Below are positions 46,523 to 59,109 of a stretch of 64,000 nucleotides of DNA, one piece after another. Made by a program: the position numbers and the translations under genes. The stretch lies in the NCBI GenBank assembly GCA_009809945.1, contig WTPW01000569.1:314344-378343 (forward strand). Direction: 5' to 3'. The stretch is from Gigaspora margarita (Eukaryota > Glomeromycota > Glomeromycetes > Diversisporales > Gigasporaceae). Numbering within the stretch: the stretch's first letter is position 1; each line of letters starts with the position of its first letter. Under the pieces are notes generated by a model. That model saw only the letters and a program-made list of their open reading frames with translations. It ran no database searches and was not told the origin of the DNA.

Positions 46523-48740
46523 TATTTACATCATATGTACGATATTAAGACGTTTTAAAAAGTTGAAAGGAATTTGAAATGTATGTATTTAATGAATGTA
46601 TTATAATGAATTGTATATATGTAAATTCAAAACAAAAAAAAAAAAAAGAGCAGCACGGATTGATATAACTTGCATTGAAACCCTCTTTTTTTCAAATAAA
46701 TATTTTCATGGTTGATATCAGTTTTCTGCAAATAAAATGACTATCATTTATTTGCAATAAGAATTTTCTTTTTTGAGCTATAAAAAAATGAGTTCATTTG
46801 TTTTTTCTTTGTACTTCAATGCTGTGCGCATCAGGAACAGATTGATAAATCACAAAGTGTATATTCTACAGATGTAATGAATGGTGTACATTGTAACTAA
46901 CATCAAGACATAATTGTTTAGCTTGTATAACAATCCAACAATAATTATTTATGATAAAAAATAGAAATTTGGTTAATAATAACATTAAAAGGTGGAACCT
47001 GCGTTAGAGAAGTTTAAATTATTGTTACATCTTATTATAGAATGTTATCTAAAATACTATCTAAAATACTATCAAGCCATAATTAAATACAGAGCTGCAT
47101 CAAAAGGGTAACCTAATAAAGTGTATTCACTATCTCACTTACATTTTTTAAGGCCTGAAATTTATATCTTATTTAGCAGTGCTATTGTAAGATAAATTCG
47201 GTGAATGCCGATGAAACTTTCCCGATATTGCAATGTGGAAGTTTATTATCAAATCATGAAAATAAGTAATGCTCCAATAGTTACGATTGATTTTGTTAAT
47301 TTCATGTGAAACTGCAACTAAATGCAACGTCACGAGAAAGTTAACGATTATTTTAAAGGTTTAAGAGAAGGGCATTAAAAGTGTAGGGGAACAAATATGA
47401 ATATAAATTAATTACAAGTGTTAAATTAAACAATATAATGAATTCAACGTTAAACATATTATGTCAAATATATTTTTTATTTATAAGAATTCCGCATATT
47501 ACTACTTTGGGAAAGGCTAAAGTATGCTTTACTTGAATAATAAATCTTTTTATACTTTCAGATACATGCAAGAAAAAATAATTCTAAAATCTTCTCTTTT
47601 TAAATGATTAAACCTTCTCTTTTTAAATGATTAATTCGTGTTCTTTTTTTCACATCGATGAATGCAAGATTGTACAATCATGATTTGAGCATATAAATTT
47701 TGTTTGAACAAAGTTGGACATATATACTCTTAGTCTAAATGAATTTTTATCGAGTATAGTTCAAATGCAAGCACTGATGTAACAAATACACAGGTATCGG
47801 CACGATAATAACAAACCACATGTAAGTACGTACGCACGCTGTTATCATTCACTCAATGTATATTCCGGATAACAAGTTTATCCGGCGGGTATGACCTATG
47901 CACTTGACGGAAAAACTTTCATACTACATCCATTAAAAATATGAATTTATAATAATAATCTGCGGTTATAATATAATGTTTACATGATTCTGTCGGATAA
48001 TTCTATATGGATGTGTGTGTAACTAGCTACATAACACATTCATACAATTCATACAATATTTAATAGTCATTTATTGTATATAGTGTATAGGTTCTTAGCA
48101 TACAGTAGCACAAATCTGTCTATCGCTCGATCATCGGTGTTACATTCATTACCAATACAATGAAGTGCAACCTCTAAATGAAACTCCGAACTGGCGGCCT
48201 AAATATACGTATGCAGCATATAGTCTCATAAATGCAATTTTTCTTATTTGTTCTCTAAATGCGTGTTGTCAAGAGTTTAGATCTTACAAGTTGTAATTGG
48301 AAAAGTTTGAATGTACATGGAAATAAACATATAGGGTTATCATTCGCTTTCTACACGCTTTAGCATGACATCATCCAACTATTAATTCCATCGCATAATT
48401 AAGTCATTTTTTCTATCGTCTAATTTAGTCTCTTTCAATATGGCCTAAATGCAATGTTCATTATCCCCTTATTTTTGTACTTAAATGTTGCTCACAATAG
48501 TAGTTTAAGAGTGTCAACGACTCTGGTATAAGTAAAGGGTTTGGTAATATTAAATATTTTTTATTTTTTTTTCTATTTTGGCTTATAAATAGCTGCTCGA
48601 TACTGCCATGAGTATCGAGACAACTTTTGGTTCGAGTCTTTTACCTATCGAATATGTGACAAGAAATTAACCTTTATCATTTCTGTAAACTCGACTGTAT
48701 TTGATTTAACCAGCCTGCCAGGACAGCAGACATGGTATGA
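46523..48740. other. Gene-free, CpG-containing DNA upstream of the methyltransferase
   Basis: No frame, RNA or bounded repeat recognised over 2.2 kb. It has ordinary CpG words (GTACGTACGCACGC, TATCCGGCGGG, CTATCGCTCGATCATCGG), unlike the repeat-rich parts. It may hold the promoter of the methyltransferase (minus strand, next to 46522) and unrecognised regulatory or non-coding sequence. Confidence 0.5.
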
Positions 48741-48743
48741 TTA

Positions 48744-48978
48744 GGCCACGCAAAGTTGATTTTTCGTTTTGGATTACCTGCCTACCCATTTTTCAATTTT
48801 TCAAAAAAAAAAAAAACTTTTTTTTTTTTGATCCCAATTTTCCGCTATTCTCATCCGGTGTCACCCGATGGAGACCTTAATTTCCCGTAATTGTCCGATA
48901 AGACTGACGGAAAAATATGACTGCCGACCCAATTCTTGATTCCATGTTGTGCAAAATGAAAATCAACTTTGCATAACC
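48744..48978. mobile_element. Harbinger-like GGCCACGCAAAG element, well preserved
   Basis: The ends GGCCACGCAAAGTTGATTTT and the complement GGTTATGCAAAGTTGATTTT are inverted, with TTA on both sides (48741-48743, 48979-48981). CpG is kept (CTCATCCGGTGTCACCCGATG). This is the young form of the copies scattered over 5150-8310. Confidence 0.85.
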
Positions 48979-49450
48979 TTAGTTGTGAACTTTAAGAAAG
49001 AAAATCCGACCGAACGACCCAAGTTTTCAGATTCCATGTAAGGCCACGTAAAGTTAATTTTCGTTTTGCATAACCCGCCGACCCAATTTTTCCANAAAAA
49101 ATTTTTTTTTTTTTAAATTCCTATTGTGCCAATTATTCCATTTTTGCCATTTAATTTTTTTCTCCGGTGTCACCCGATGATGACCTTTTTTTTCCTAATT
49201 ACCCGATAGGCCCGATAAAAAATTGACCAAATTTTCTGATTCCACGTTATGCAAACCGAAGAATTAACTTTGCGTGACCTTAGATGTGAACATGGATTAA
49301 TTAAGGCCACGTAAAGCTATTTTTTTTTTTTTAAAAAAAAAAATCCGACCCGCCGACCGGATTTTTGAAACACCAGGTTATGCAAAACGAAAAATTAACT
49401 TTGCGTGGCCTAATGCAAAATGAAAAATCAATTTTGCGTGGCCTTAAACT
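48979..49450. repeat. Cluster of further GGCC elements nested in one another
   Basis: Starts at TAA-GGCCACGTAAAG (49042 and 49308) and ends at TGCGTGACC-TTA (49279), TGCGTGGCC-TAA (49409) and TGCGTGGCC-TTA (near 49445). This shows at least two insertions of the family into an older copy. One undetermined base at 49095. Confidence 0.7.
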
Positions 49451-50073
49451 ATGAAAATTGCTAAAACTGTGATTCTGTTAAAACAATAACCACATGTATA
49501 TGGATGACCTATCGGGACGATAACTAATGTGATACTCCGTTAAACAAAAAATAAAATTAAAATTAAAAATAAATAAATAACTAAACAAATAAATTAATTA
49601 AAAAGAGATGCCAGTCGATGTTTACGATAGCAGAAATGGCCAAAACTAGCATATGTTCTTATCAGCAATGGGATTTTATGGCCTAAAAAAGGACAAAACA
49701 AATAGCCCTCAAGCTATGTTATTGCAGCCTTGAGACATGAATTTGTAATGCAAAACGAAAAATCAATTTTGCGTGACCTTAAACTATGAAAATTGCTAAA
49801 ATTGTGGTTTTGTTGAACAATTACCATATGGGTACGGATGACCTATTGGACAATAGCCAATGTGATACACAGTTAATAAAAAATAAAATTAAATTAAAAA
49901 TAAATAAATAAATTAATTATTAATAAAGAGAAGGCAGTCAATGCTTAGAAGGTTTACGATAGCAGAAAGGGGTAAAACTAGCATATCTTCTTCTTAGGAA
50001 TGGGATTTTATTACCTGAAAATGAGGGGGAAAAAAGCCATTAGGCTGTGTTATTGCAGTCTTGGAGGCATGAA
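49413..50073 (+). repeat. Tandem duplication of about 330 bp
   Basis: The unit starts TAATGCAAAATGAAAAATCA (49410) and again as TAATGCAAAACGAAAAATCA (49747). Both contain TTAAACTATGAAAATTGCTA, GATGACCTAT, TTTACGATAGCAGAAA, AATGGGATTTTAT and TGTTATTGCAG. The copies have diverged by point changes and small indels. Confidence 0.85.
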
Positions 50074-50080
50074 TTTTAAT

Positions 50081-50267
50081 TGGTTTAATACTGCTAAATA
50101 TGTAGTAGAGAAGCTTTAATATTGATAAATATGTAGTAGAGAAGCTTTAATATTGCTAAATATGTAGTAGAGAAGCTTTAATATTGCTAAATATGTAGTA
50201 GAGAAGCTTTAATATTGCTAAATATATAGTAGAGAAGCTTTAATATTGCTAAATATGTAGTAGAGAA
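50081..50267 (+). repeat. 31-bp minisatellite, five full units and a partial one
   Basis: The unit is GCTTTAATATTGCTAAATAT plus GTAGTAGAGAA. Full units start at 50113, 50144, 50175, 50206 and 50237, with only one or two changes. There are no unique spacers. Confidence 0.95.
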
Positions 50268-50330
50268 GCAGAACATGATGACGTATCTTTACTCAAAATA
50301 TGAGTAGTTAAGTGTCTAACAGTCATTGAT

Positions 50331-50440
50331 GCTCATTTTGCCGACAGGCAATTTACCTGGCATCACATAGGGTTAGGGTTGCATTTCAGGTATCTCTTTG
50401 TGTGATGTCGGGTAAATCGCCAGCTCATCAGGAAAATTAG
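50331..50440. repeat. Hairpin with telomere-like loop
   Basis: GGCAATTTACCTGGCATCAC pairs with the complement of GTGATGTCGGGTAAATCGCC. The loop has TAGGGTTAGGGTTGCA. Confidence 0.7.
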
Positions 50441-51749
50441 TATTTGTAACAAATCTGCTTATTGCTAAAGAATTCGTGGCAACGTGATCCTATCACATGC
50501 CATATCATTACATTCGCCTACAAAAAAAATCCTGAAGATTTTTACAGAATTTAGGTTCGGGATGCATTGAAGCTAGGCCTGCATGTAGCCATAGTTGTTA
50601 GCAAGGTGTGGCAGTGAAAATGGTACTAGACCGATGTATGTCGGATAAAAGTTACAATCCAAAAACTAACACTAGCTAAAATTACGATAGAGACATGTTT
50701 ATATTTGGTCCGAATATTTAAGGTCAGTGTATTAGTACTTTAGATTGTATTACGAGGTTCTAAATTTGAATTGCATTGTTGAGTCACTGGCTCTTTATTT
50801 ATTATCATGGGTAATTATTGTTGAAGCATTGTTAGATGGTTAAACTCTATCAAATTTCCTTTATCCTATTTTTAAGATTCTGCCTATAATGGGAACAGTG
50901 TTTAACAATTTGATGTTTCTATATTTTGCATTGTATGAGTCTTTATCCAGTGTTACATGCATAATTTTTTAATTAACGCAATAAAAGTTTGCATATTGGA
51001 CATAACATGATCAAAGAATTTTTTTAAACTATTACGATATGCATAATTTCTTGTTTGGTCATTGATTTAAAATTAAAAATTTCTATGTTAGGAACAAAAT
51101 ATAACAAAGAGTGAACGGGGCATAAAGTATGTAGAATATGTCAGGCATGTTAAATAGCATATGCAATTTTCTAAAAACTAGGGCATGAACCATAAAACAT
51201 TGTTCTATTGTATAAGCAGAATGCTAGTAATGCGTTATCACGCTTTGCTAGCATTAAAGGCTATTATGTCTTATTGGTATTCACTATGATTTGACTGGTT
51301 GAATTTTGTGCATGCTTAAAATCGACCAATCCAATAACATATAGCAAATATCTCTGTTATTTAGCTTATATTTTCATATTGTTATTTAAATATTGTTATT
51401 TTTTCGATAAGTGTAAATTATGTACTTTATTCATGTTGATTTCAGATTTTTTCTTATACCAATTTTTTAAGTATAAATATGAAAAGAAAATTGCAAACCC
51501 TAAAAAGCAAGATAACCGAAAAATAAATAGACATGGTCAAAAATTTTGTACAAATTTGACAAACTCGATTACATGATTTATACTGTAAATTTATATAGTA
51601 CTATTATCTTGTGATATACTTTTTCTAAACCATATGCTACTTAATATTTCCTCATTTTAATAAAATATTTAGTAATAATCAGATATCCAAATAAATAAAA
51701 TATGTAGGAAATAAAGAAATTGTCATGATTGAAATATATAAAGAAAAAA
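50441..51749. other. Gene-free A+T-rich DNA
   Basis: No gene or bounded repeat seen over 1.3 kb; moderate CpG. Confidence 0.45.
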
Positions 51750-52960
51750 TGTTTTTGTCACCAGTAATGACAATCCCCGGTTCCAGATTAAGGGGCCAGT
51801 TCACCGATCTAGAGGTTTATTTTTTTTATCTAGGTCTGCTTTTCATGTTTTTAATTTTTTTATTTTTTCTTTTTTGCTTTGCTAGAAAATCAGTTGCTTT
51901 CTTTTTTCTTTTTTTTAGAGAATAGAACCGGTTCCTGAGATATGTGGTTTTTTCATTGTTTCCCTTTTTGTTATTCTTTCTTTGAACTAACGCTTTCTTT
52001 CTTTGTAGGTTTGTTTCGCTAGAAAACTGAGTAGTAGAGTTAGTGGAGTCGCTGCAGTAGGTGTTGTCATTTATAAAGTATAGAGATTTGGGCTTTCATC
52101 ATTTCAGCACTTTGTCTGTGTAGATTTCTCAGAGATATTGTCTTTGTCATTTTCTTTTTTGTACTAATAGTTTCTTTTTTGTAGGTTTGTTTCGTGGAAA
52201 ACTGAGTGGTGATTTAGTGGTACTGATCTAGTGGGTTCATCATTTATAGAGCATAGAGATTTGGGCTTTCAGTATTGTCATTTGTGTTTTGTCATTTTGG
52301 TGTTGCTTCAGGTTTTTGTTGTTTGTGGAGTTTTCGACTTTGATAATGTTAGGTTTTTACCCTGTGAATGGTTTTTGACATTCTTCTTGATAAATATTGT
52401 TGGTGTTTACTTAGGACTGCTTTTTTTTTCTTCTTCGACTAAACATTTCTCCGTTTTTTTTCATCAAATAATGTTTTTTTTGACCTTGAAGCAATTTTTG
52501 CATGTCTTTTGGCTTTGCTTCATAGAATGGGATTTTGTGAAATAGCTATAGTAACTTTTTTCTTTCTTGTTTTTTTTTCTTAGCTTGAACTAATGTTTTT
52601 TCTTTGTGGATTTAGCTTTTGGGACTTTCTGATATGTTTCTGTCATTTGGCATCATCATTTTGAAAGTTCTCATTTAAGATAAGTAGTTTCTTTTATTAG
52701 TTATTTTTTATCTAAGTTATTTCTTTTTTTTTTCTAGAATAACAAATAAATTGCTTTTGTGTTGTTGTTATTGTTGGAGCCTTTATGGGTATGATTTCAC
52801 CATCTTAGTATTATTGTTATTAAAGTCTTTGCTAGTGGGTTTTACCATTTTTAGTGTCTAACATCACTGTTCTTTGGGTCTTCAATTCTTTTTTTTTTGA
52901 GTATAAGTAGAGTGAGCCAGGGTGGAAGTTTGTAATAGCTCTAACATGCAAGCTGATTGT
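51750..52960 (+). repeat. T-rich GGTGTTGTCATT-type repeat block, copy 2
   Basis: Two units of about 180 bp (near 52000 and 52180) share TTTTGTAGGTTTGTTTCG, GAAAACTGAGTGGT and ATAGAGATTTGGGCTTTCA; later units are more diverged. The frames here are rich in Phe and Leu because of T-runs and are not conserved between units. Related to 23976-25015. Confidence 0.5.
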
Positions 52961-54532
52961 CAAATTTGAATATATATTATAAATTCATGTATGGATTTTT
53001 AGTTCCTTATTTTTTTGTAGTACTGGGTATAAGTTATAAGTTTATGATATAATTGATTGCATTATAATAAATTAAAAATATAGATATTGATTAATAATAT
53101 TATTTAATAAAAATTATATATTTGTTTTTTTTTATTGGTTTTGCAGGATCCAGGCTTAGTTGATTTCTGAGATCAAATATGATTGGTTGCACATAATCAG
53201 AGAGTTTTACCATTGGTTACAAATAGATTTGCTCATATATAAAAAACAAATATTATAAAATAAAACCAAATATATTTAATAATACAGTTAGATCTCTCTA
53301 AATACAATATTTCTAAATGTATAATTTCTCTAAATGCATATTATAACTTGGTCCCAATTCATATGTTATAGATTTTTACTTTTCTAAATACAATACCTCT
53401 CTAAATTCAAGGTTTTTATTGGTCTTTAAGTCCTGTTAAAGTGATAGCCAATTAATTGGCTTCAATTATTTATTTATATTATGAATAAATTTCATTTTGT
53501 ATAGAAACAATCAACTTGATTAAAAGCTATTACACAATTTTTTATATATTCATTAATTGTTGTACTTTTCTCAATTTTAAGTAATTTTTGTCCCTTATAT
53601 TTACCTTTTTTTACAAATTTATATAGTAAATATTGAGTAACTACTATCAAAGCAACTTGAAACTATCAGGCACTTCATTAGTATTTTAATAAAATAAATA
53701 ATGTCTATAAAATATTTGGTGCATAGAATTACATAAAATAAAATACTAGTACAAAAAAAAATATAATAGCAAATTAGAAAAAGAAATAGTTAGATATCTA
53801 TTAAAAAAATATTATTGATATTATATAAAATTTAATACTTACTGGCTAGTTTAACAAATAAGTAAATAAATATAAAAATGATAAAATAAATAAAATATTC
53901 AATAGAAGATTCAACTAATAATAAAATATATATTTATTTATAAGAAAAATTCATTATATACACACTAAAATTAATCTTAAATGAGTAGCAAAATGAGTTA
54001 CAATTAAGTGAACAACAAAATAGATAAGAAAATTTAATAGATAATTATATTAGTAGTAAAATTAATTATTTATTTTATAAGTACTTACTAACTGGTTTAG
54101 CTATTGAGTAAGTGAATAATAATATAATTAAAAGAATAAATTTATTTGTTGTATATGCAATGTGTCACATCAGCTACAAATCAATAAAATCAGATGTAAC
54201 ATAAACTAAATGATTAAAATAACCTGTTTTTTTATTGGTTAGGGTTAGAGTAGGGGTAAAGATTGTGTGTTTAGTAAAGCGGAAATATTTCTTAGGGTAG
54301 TAACTATATACAGCATTACAGCTATGACATAAAGGCCATACTACTTTTAGACCATGTTGCCATTATGTCATATATAGTAATAAAGTAGTAAGCTATAAGT
54401 ATCATATGCCATAACTAGTATGTATGCTGTTACTGGTGTTGTATACCATAACTTATGAGTTGTCATTTCATGAAAAAAAATCAGGAGGTGCTGATTAGCC
54501 AAACCTATGTTGTTTAATTATAGGACATCAAT
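52961..54532. other. Gene-free A+T-rich DNA
   Basis: 53285-53420 carries TCTCTAAATACAATA words repeated five times, probably one eroded element end. Telomere-like ATTGGTTAGGGTTAGAG near 54234. Otherwise nothing. Confidence 0.45.
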
Positions 54533-54762
54533 AGAAAAGGGACAAATCATTTTTAGTAACTTTTTTTAAAATTTTAAATTAAAATATCTTGACAACTACC
54601 AAATCAAATTTAATAATTTTTTTGTTTTAATTCTATAACTATCAAAAATTAAAATAAAAAAATTTTGATTAAATTTGGTTAAGTAGTTGTTAAGTTATTT
54701 TAACTTAAAGTTGAAAAATTTTACTTATAAAAGTTTTGTCCCTTTTTTTTCTATTGATGTCC
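54533..54762. repeat. MITE with GGACATCAATAGAAAA ends
   Basis: GGACATCAATAGAAAAGGGA pairs with the complement of CCCTTTTTTTTCTATTGATGTCC (first 20 used). The arms continue with TTAGTAACTTTT/AAAGTTGAAAAATTT-type words. No clear duplication. Confidence 0.65.
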
Positions 54763-54959
54763 CCAATTGATAATCTGTTTTCAAATGAGTGAGCTATATA
54801 TAGAGGTCATCTAAAACCAGGTGCATTCACATGATAAAAAGCTATTCAAATCATAAAATTTGATCTTTATGGATTAGCCAGATAAAACAAAAACAAAAGT
54901 AAAAATCGCTAAAAATACAAGAAATGAGTATCTAAACCTGTTTAGAAGCATTAATAAAA

Positions 54960-56040
54960 AATGTCAGAAAGACAATTTTACTTATAAGAAAACAAGCCCT
55001 AATCCTAACTCTAACACAACAAAATGTTATTAATGTAGTTTATCCCAATGCTATAATTTTCTTATGCCAATAGCATGTTAAGAATGTCTAGCAAAAAATA
55101 AAAATAAAATTAATAGTGATGGTAAATACTTTAAAGCTCAAGATAAAAATGAAAAACATGGCAACATTTTTAATAATCAGAAAAACAAGTAGCACAAAAA
55201 GCAGCACTTGATGAGCTTAGTAAAATAATATGAATTTGTGATATTTACCAGATAAGTAATGAATTTGATGAATATTTAGCACAATAGAAGGGATTTAATG
55301 AAACAAAATGGATAGAATATATTAAAAAAGAATATCAAAATAAATGCAAAAGATGGATTGATCCATACCATCTATAAAGCATTAAGAAATGAATACAACA
55401 AATTTTATTGAAGCCTGATATAAAAAATTAAAATATACTTACTTTGGGGCTAAACAAAATAATAGAGTTGATACTTTAATATGGACTTTAAGAAATGCTC
55501 TAAAGGATTTAGAGTTTGATATGAGACTGTTCATTTAATAATTGGAAGGATAAAACCTCATTAAAGAGAACAGCAGCAATTTGAGCTTTCTGGTTCAGAT
55601 CTAGAAGTTTTTAATTTTTCTGACAACAAATGCAATCTTGTTAAATCATCAAAAGATAGACATTATGAAGTTAGAATCAAGAATCAAGTGCAACAAAATA
55701 ATAATATAAAACTAGCACATTTTTGAATGCACATGCACAGAATTCAAGTTCTTTGTAATGGCATACAAACATGTTTTTGCAGTGTACCAAAGGTTTTATC
55801 AGAGGCCAATCATATGTAGTGCTTCTATCAAGTAGAAAAAGAACCTGAAAAAGCTTGTGATGTTACTTTAATTGTTGGGTTGAAGTACTTAAAAAAGTTT
55901 GGAATCAGTATACTCAAGAAAACCAAACCCAAATAATTGATGCTAACATAGAAGCAATTGCAAAGGCAAGAATAAAAAGAAAAGCCAATATTTCTTTATA
56001 CAATAATTTCCAACTTTTTCTAATCCTAATATAAAGGAAC
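54960..56040 (+). pseudogene. Coding-like remnant, family not recognised
   Basis: Short pieces in changing frames have protein-like composition: KYFKAQDKNEKHGNIF (55118-55165), WIEYIKKEYQNKCKRWIDPY (near 55310), FELSGSDLEVFNFSDNKCNL (near 55580) and GLKYLKKFG (near 55878). I do not recognise the family. Stops and frame changes are frequent, so it is not a working gene. It could be a decayed transposon protein or a decayed host gene. Confidence 0.35.
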
Positions 56041-57594
56041 TAATTATAATATCAAAAAGCAAATGCATTAGAATTTGCCTTCTATTTACTTACAATAAAT
56101 CATTCATAGTATTTAAAAAAAATTGTATACTATTAGCTACCACTTCCCTTCTATAAAAATATCCCAATAGTCAAACCATAATTAATACAACCCACACTTT
56201 TTATTCAAAAAATAGAATAAAAAATTAGATAAGTATAAAAAAAATATTATTAAATAAAAATATGTATCAGATTGCTCACCTGGTGAAATTTATAAATTAA
56301 AGTGTGCTATTAATTGAAAATTAAAGTTCAAGAAAAGTATTATAAAGCCATTGATTATCAATATTTATTACAAAGGTCAAAAATAGAAATCAACTAATAA
56401 ATTCAAAGTAATGTAATTATCCAAAACTGTAATGAAAGAATAGAGTTTTAATCTACATATTATATGCAAATTATAAAATAAAACTACTTAGCTTTGCATA
56501 GATGATGGAGACCAATGCTATGACTTAAGTCAACCAAAACTAAAAATAAAATAGTTGATTAGAACTTGATAGCATATTTTAAATAGAATAAATACAATAA
56601 AAATAAAAAAATACTTGCCATTTTTATAAGTATATATATTTCAATCAAGTCTTTCAATATTTTAAGTTTACCATATAAGCATGAAATAATGCTTATTTGC
56701 ACATCAATTAATTGATCTGTGCATTATTTTTGGCATGCCAAATTAAATTTATTAATGAATTTTCAAATAGCAATCAATAGATAATAATTTCACAATAATT
56801 AATACAAAATTTTAAATAGATATATGTCTTTATGAACAAAACTATAGAGCCAATTCTTTAAAAACAAACCAAAATTAAGCCCTTTTCTCTTGCTATCTTT
56901 TTTTTAAAAAAAACACATGTTTACTCTATAAGAAAAGTGGTATGGGTAGTAGTACAGGTTGGTATCAGAAATGCTTAAAATGGTATGAATTATGTGGTAC
57001 ATACAGAAATATTTCACAGATATTACAGCAAAGGGTGGCACATAATATCACGTTATATAAAATAGCACATTCAGATAGCATGTATATGTACATTATATAT
57101 GTATTGGCTTGTGATATGTATTGGCTTGTTTCGTGAAGAGCAAAAGATCAGTAAGTGATTTTTTTTTAAAAAAGAGTAATATCTCATAATTCACTAATGA
57201 ACCTTTCTGTATGTCTTAACAAAAAAAATTTCTTACAAAATTTTACATTATATGCAGTTGGCTTGTTTATCTTAAATTAATTACTTATGTAAGTTTGTAG
57301 TTTAATAGTTAATCCACATCATTTCTGTGATAGCATGTGAATTTACATTTATCCATGCCAAATTCTATGCTGATTCGACTAGTAAACTGCTGCAAATCCT
57401 GAGCCATTTATGGTCTATTTGGCACAGTTATACAGTTCCACATGGTCCACAGAATCCATACCAATCTGGACCAATTCAGATTATGGCCCATGCCTATTTG
57501 ATGCAACCCATGCTGATCTGGTTTAATTTTTTTATAGAGTTAAATAAATGATCTGATTCTATAGTTTTGTTTATTCAAAACTATTAAACTGTTA
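56041..57594. other. Gene-free A+T-rich DNA
   Basis: The frames at 56942 and 57327 contain repeated GGTATGG and CCATACCAATCTGGACC words rather than domain-like sequence. No bounded element seen. Confidence 0.45.
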
Positions 57595-58799
57595 GGAAGC
57601 TTCCAGAAATTAGCTAATTTCTGGGTAGGTAAGTGGTTCAGCTGAAGTATCAGATGTAATTCTAGCAAAATTTCATAATTCCAGTCAAAGTTACAAAATT
57701 ATTTTTGACCAAAATTATAGATTTATTAATAATATTTAATAATTAATAACTTTTGATCTACTGGACCAAATTTGATGATTTAACTACCAAAATGATCCTC
57801 TCAATGAGAGGATTCTAGAAAGCCCAAAATTATAAGGAAAGAAAGAGGTCCTCAATTTATCACGTCCTATATATATACAGTATAAATACTAATAGTATTT
57901 TTATTATAATAAATTATAAATTTTGAATTTGAATTCTCAATAACTATTTATTGAAATGAACTAAATTTTTTAATATAGATAGATATAAGATTGATCTATA
58001 TCATATTAGAATTTTAGCTAAATTGGGCCAATAATTCTTGCAAAATTACTTAAAACTATATATAATTTTGTTAAATTATTTTAGAGTAAAATTGGTTTTT
58101 AACGATCGCAAGTAGTCATTACATAATAAAGTCCAAATTTTACTATATAAATCAATTATGATTGCTTATGTATACTTATTTGGATGATCAAAATACACAT
58201 ACTTCTAGATTTTCTAATAAGTATATTTTGATCAACTGAAAAACTTTACTTAAGCGACTATAATCAATTCATATAGTAAAATGTTGACTTTACTATATAT
58301 TGACTTGTTGTTAATCATGCAGTAGCTTATTTTTAGGTCAAAAACGTTTTTGAGTTTTTTTAAATATTAAAATTTGATTAGTTATTAGTCTTATTACTAG
58401 GGAGTATGACCTATGTAAACCCTAATTACATAATTTACTGCACTCCTCTAAAAATTTAATTACAGAGTTCTGTAATCAAAATAGATTTGTACTACTATAA
58501 AAATTTTATATTTTATTAAATAATTATAAACCATTTTAGTAATACAAATTTATTCCAATTTTAGGATCCTGTAATTAGATTTTAATAATTTTGGGCTTGC
58601 TAGAATTTTCTTATTGAAAGGATCATTTTTGTAGTTAAATTATCAATTTGGTCCAGTAGATCAAAAGTTATTTACTATAAAATATTATATCTAACTTTTT
58701 AATAATCATAAAATCTAATTGGCTAATTGGAGTATCAGGTGTAGGTGAGTAGGAGTAGATTTATAGTCAACAAAAATCAGCTGATTTCTGAAAGCTTCC
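57595..58799. mobile_element. Fold-back element, 1.2 kb, TTA duplication
   Basis: The ends GGAAGCTTCCAGAAATTAG and the complement GGAAGCTTTCAGAAATCAG are flanked by TTA (57592-57594, 58800-58802). Each arm continues for about 250 bp and carries GATCTACTGGACCAAATTTG, ATGATTTAACTAC and GATCCTCTCAATGAGAGGA. A second inverted pair (GTATATTTTGATCAACTGAA...) lies in the middle near 58200. No transposase. Confidence 0.8.
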
Positions 58800-59109
58800 T
58801 TATGGTTGCACATCTATTTAAAATTTGTATTAATTACTATAAAATTATTACCTATTGATTGCTATCTGAAAAAAAATTTTATTAATAAATTTTATTATAT
58901 AAACACATATAGTTTTGATTAACATAGTAGACCACACACCCAATGTGAAGTGCACTTATAGGAAGTATATGTGAGCACTTAAAAAAATGTAAGTGCATTT
59001 ATGCAGGATGCATTTATGGAAGGTCGACAGTATATCTTTTCAAAAATGATTATATGCTACTGCATATTAATTCAGATTGCCAATGGATGCTAATAAATAA
59101 TAAAACTTT

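Noticed and set aside
48560-48740. tRNA or small RNA near TTGGTTCGAGTC
   Set aside because: A B-box-like phrase (GGTTCGAGTC) is present, but no A-box at proper distance and no cloverleaf could be drawn.
50081-50267. CRISPR-like array
   Set aside because: The 31-bp units are directly adjacent without spacers, and the genome is eukaryotic.
51725-52545. Frames of 66 and 104 codons
   Set aside because: The composition is dictated by T-rich repeat units; neighbouring units do not keep the frame.
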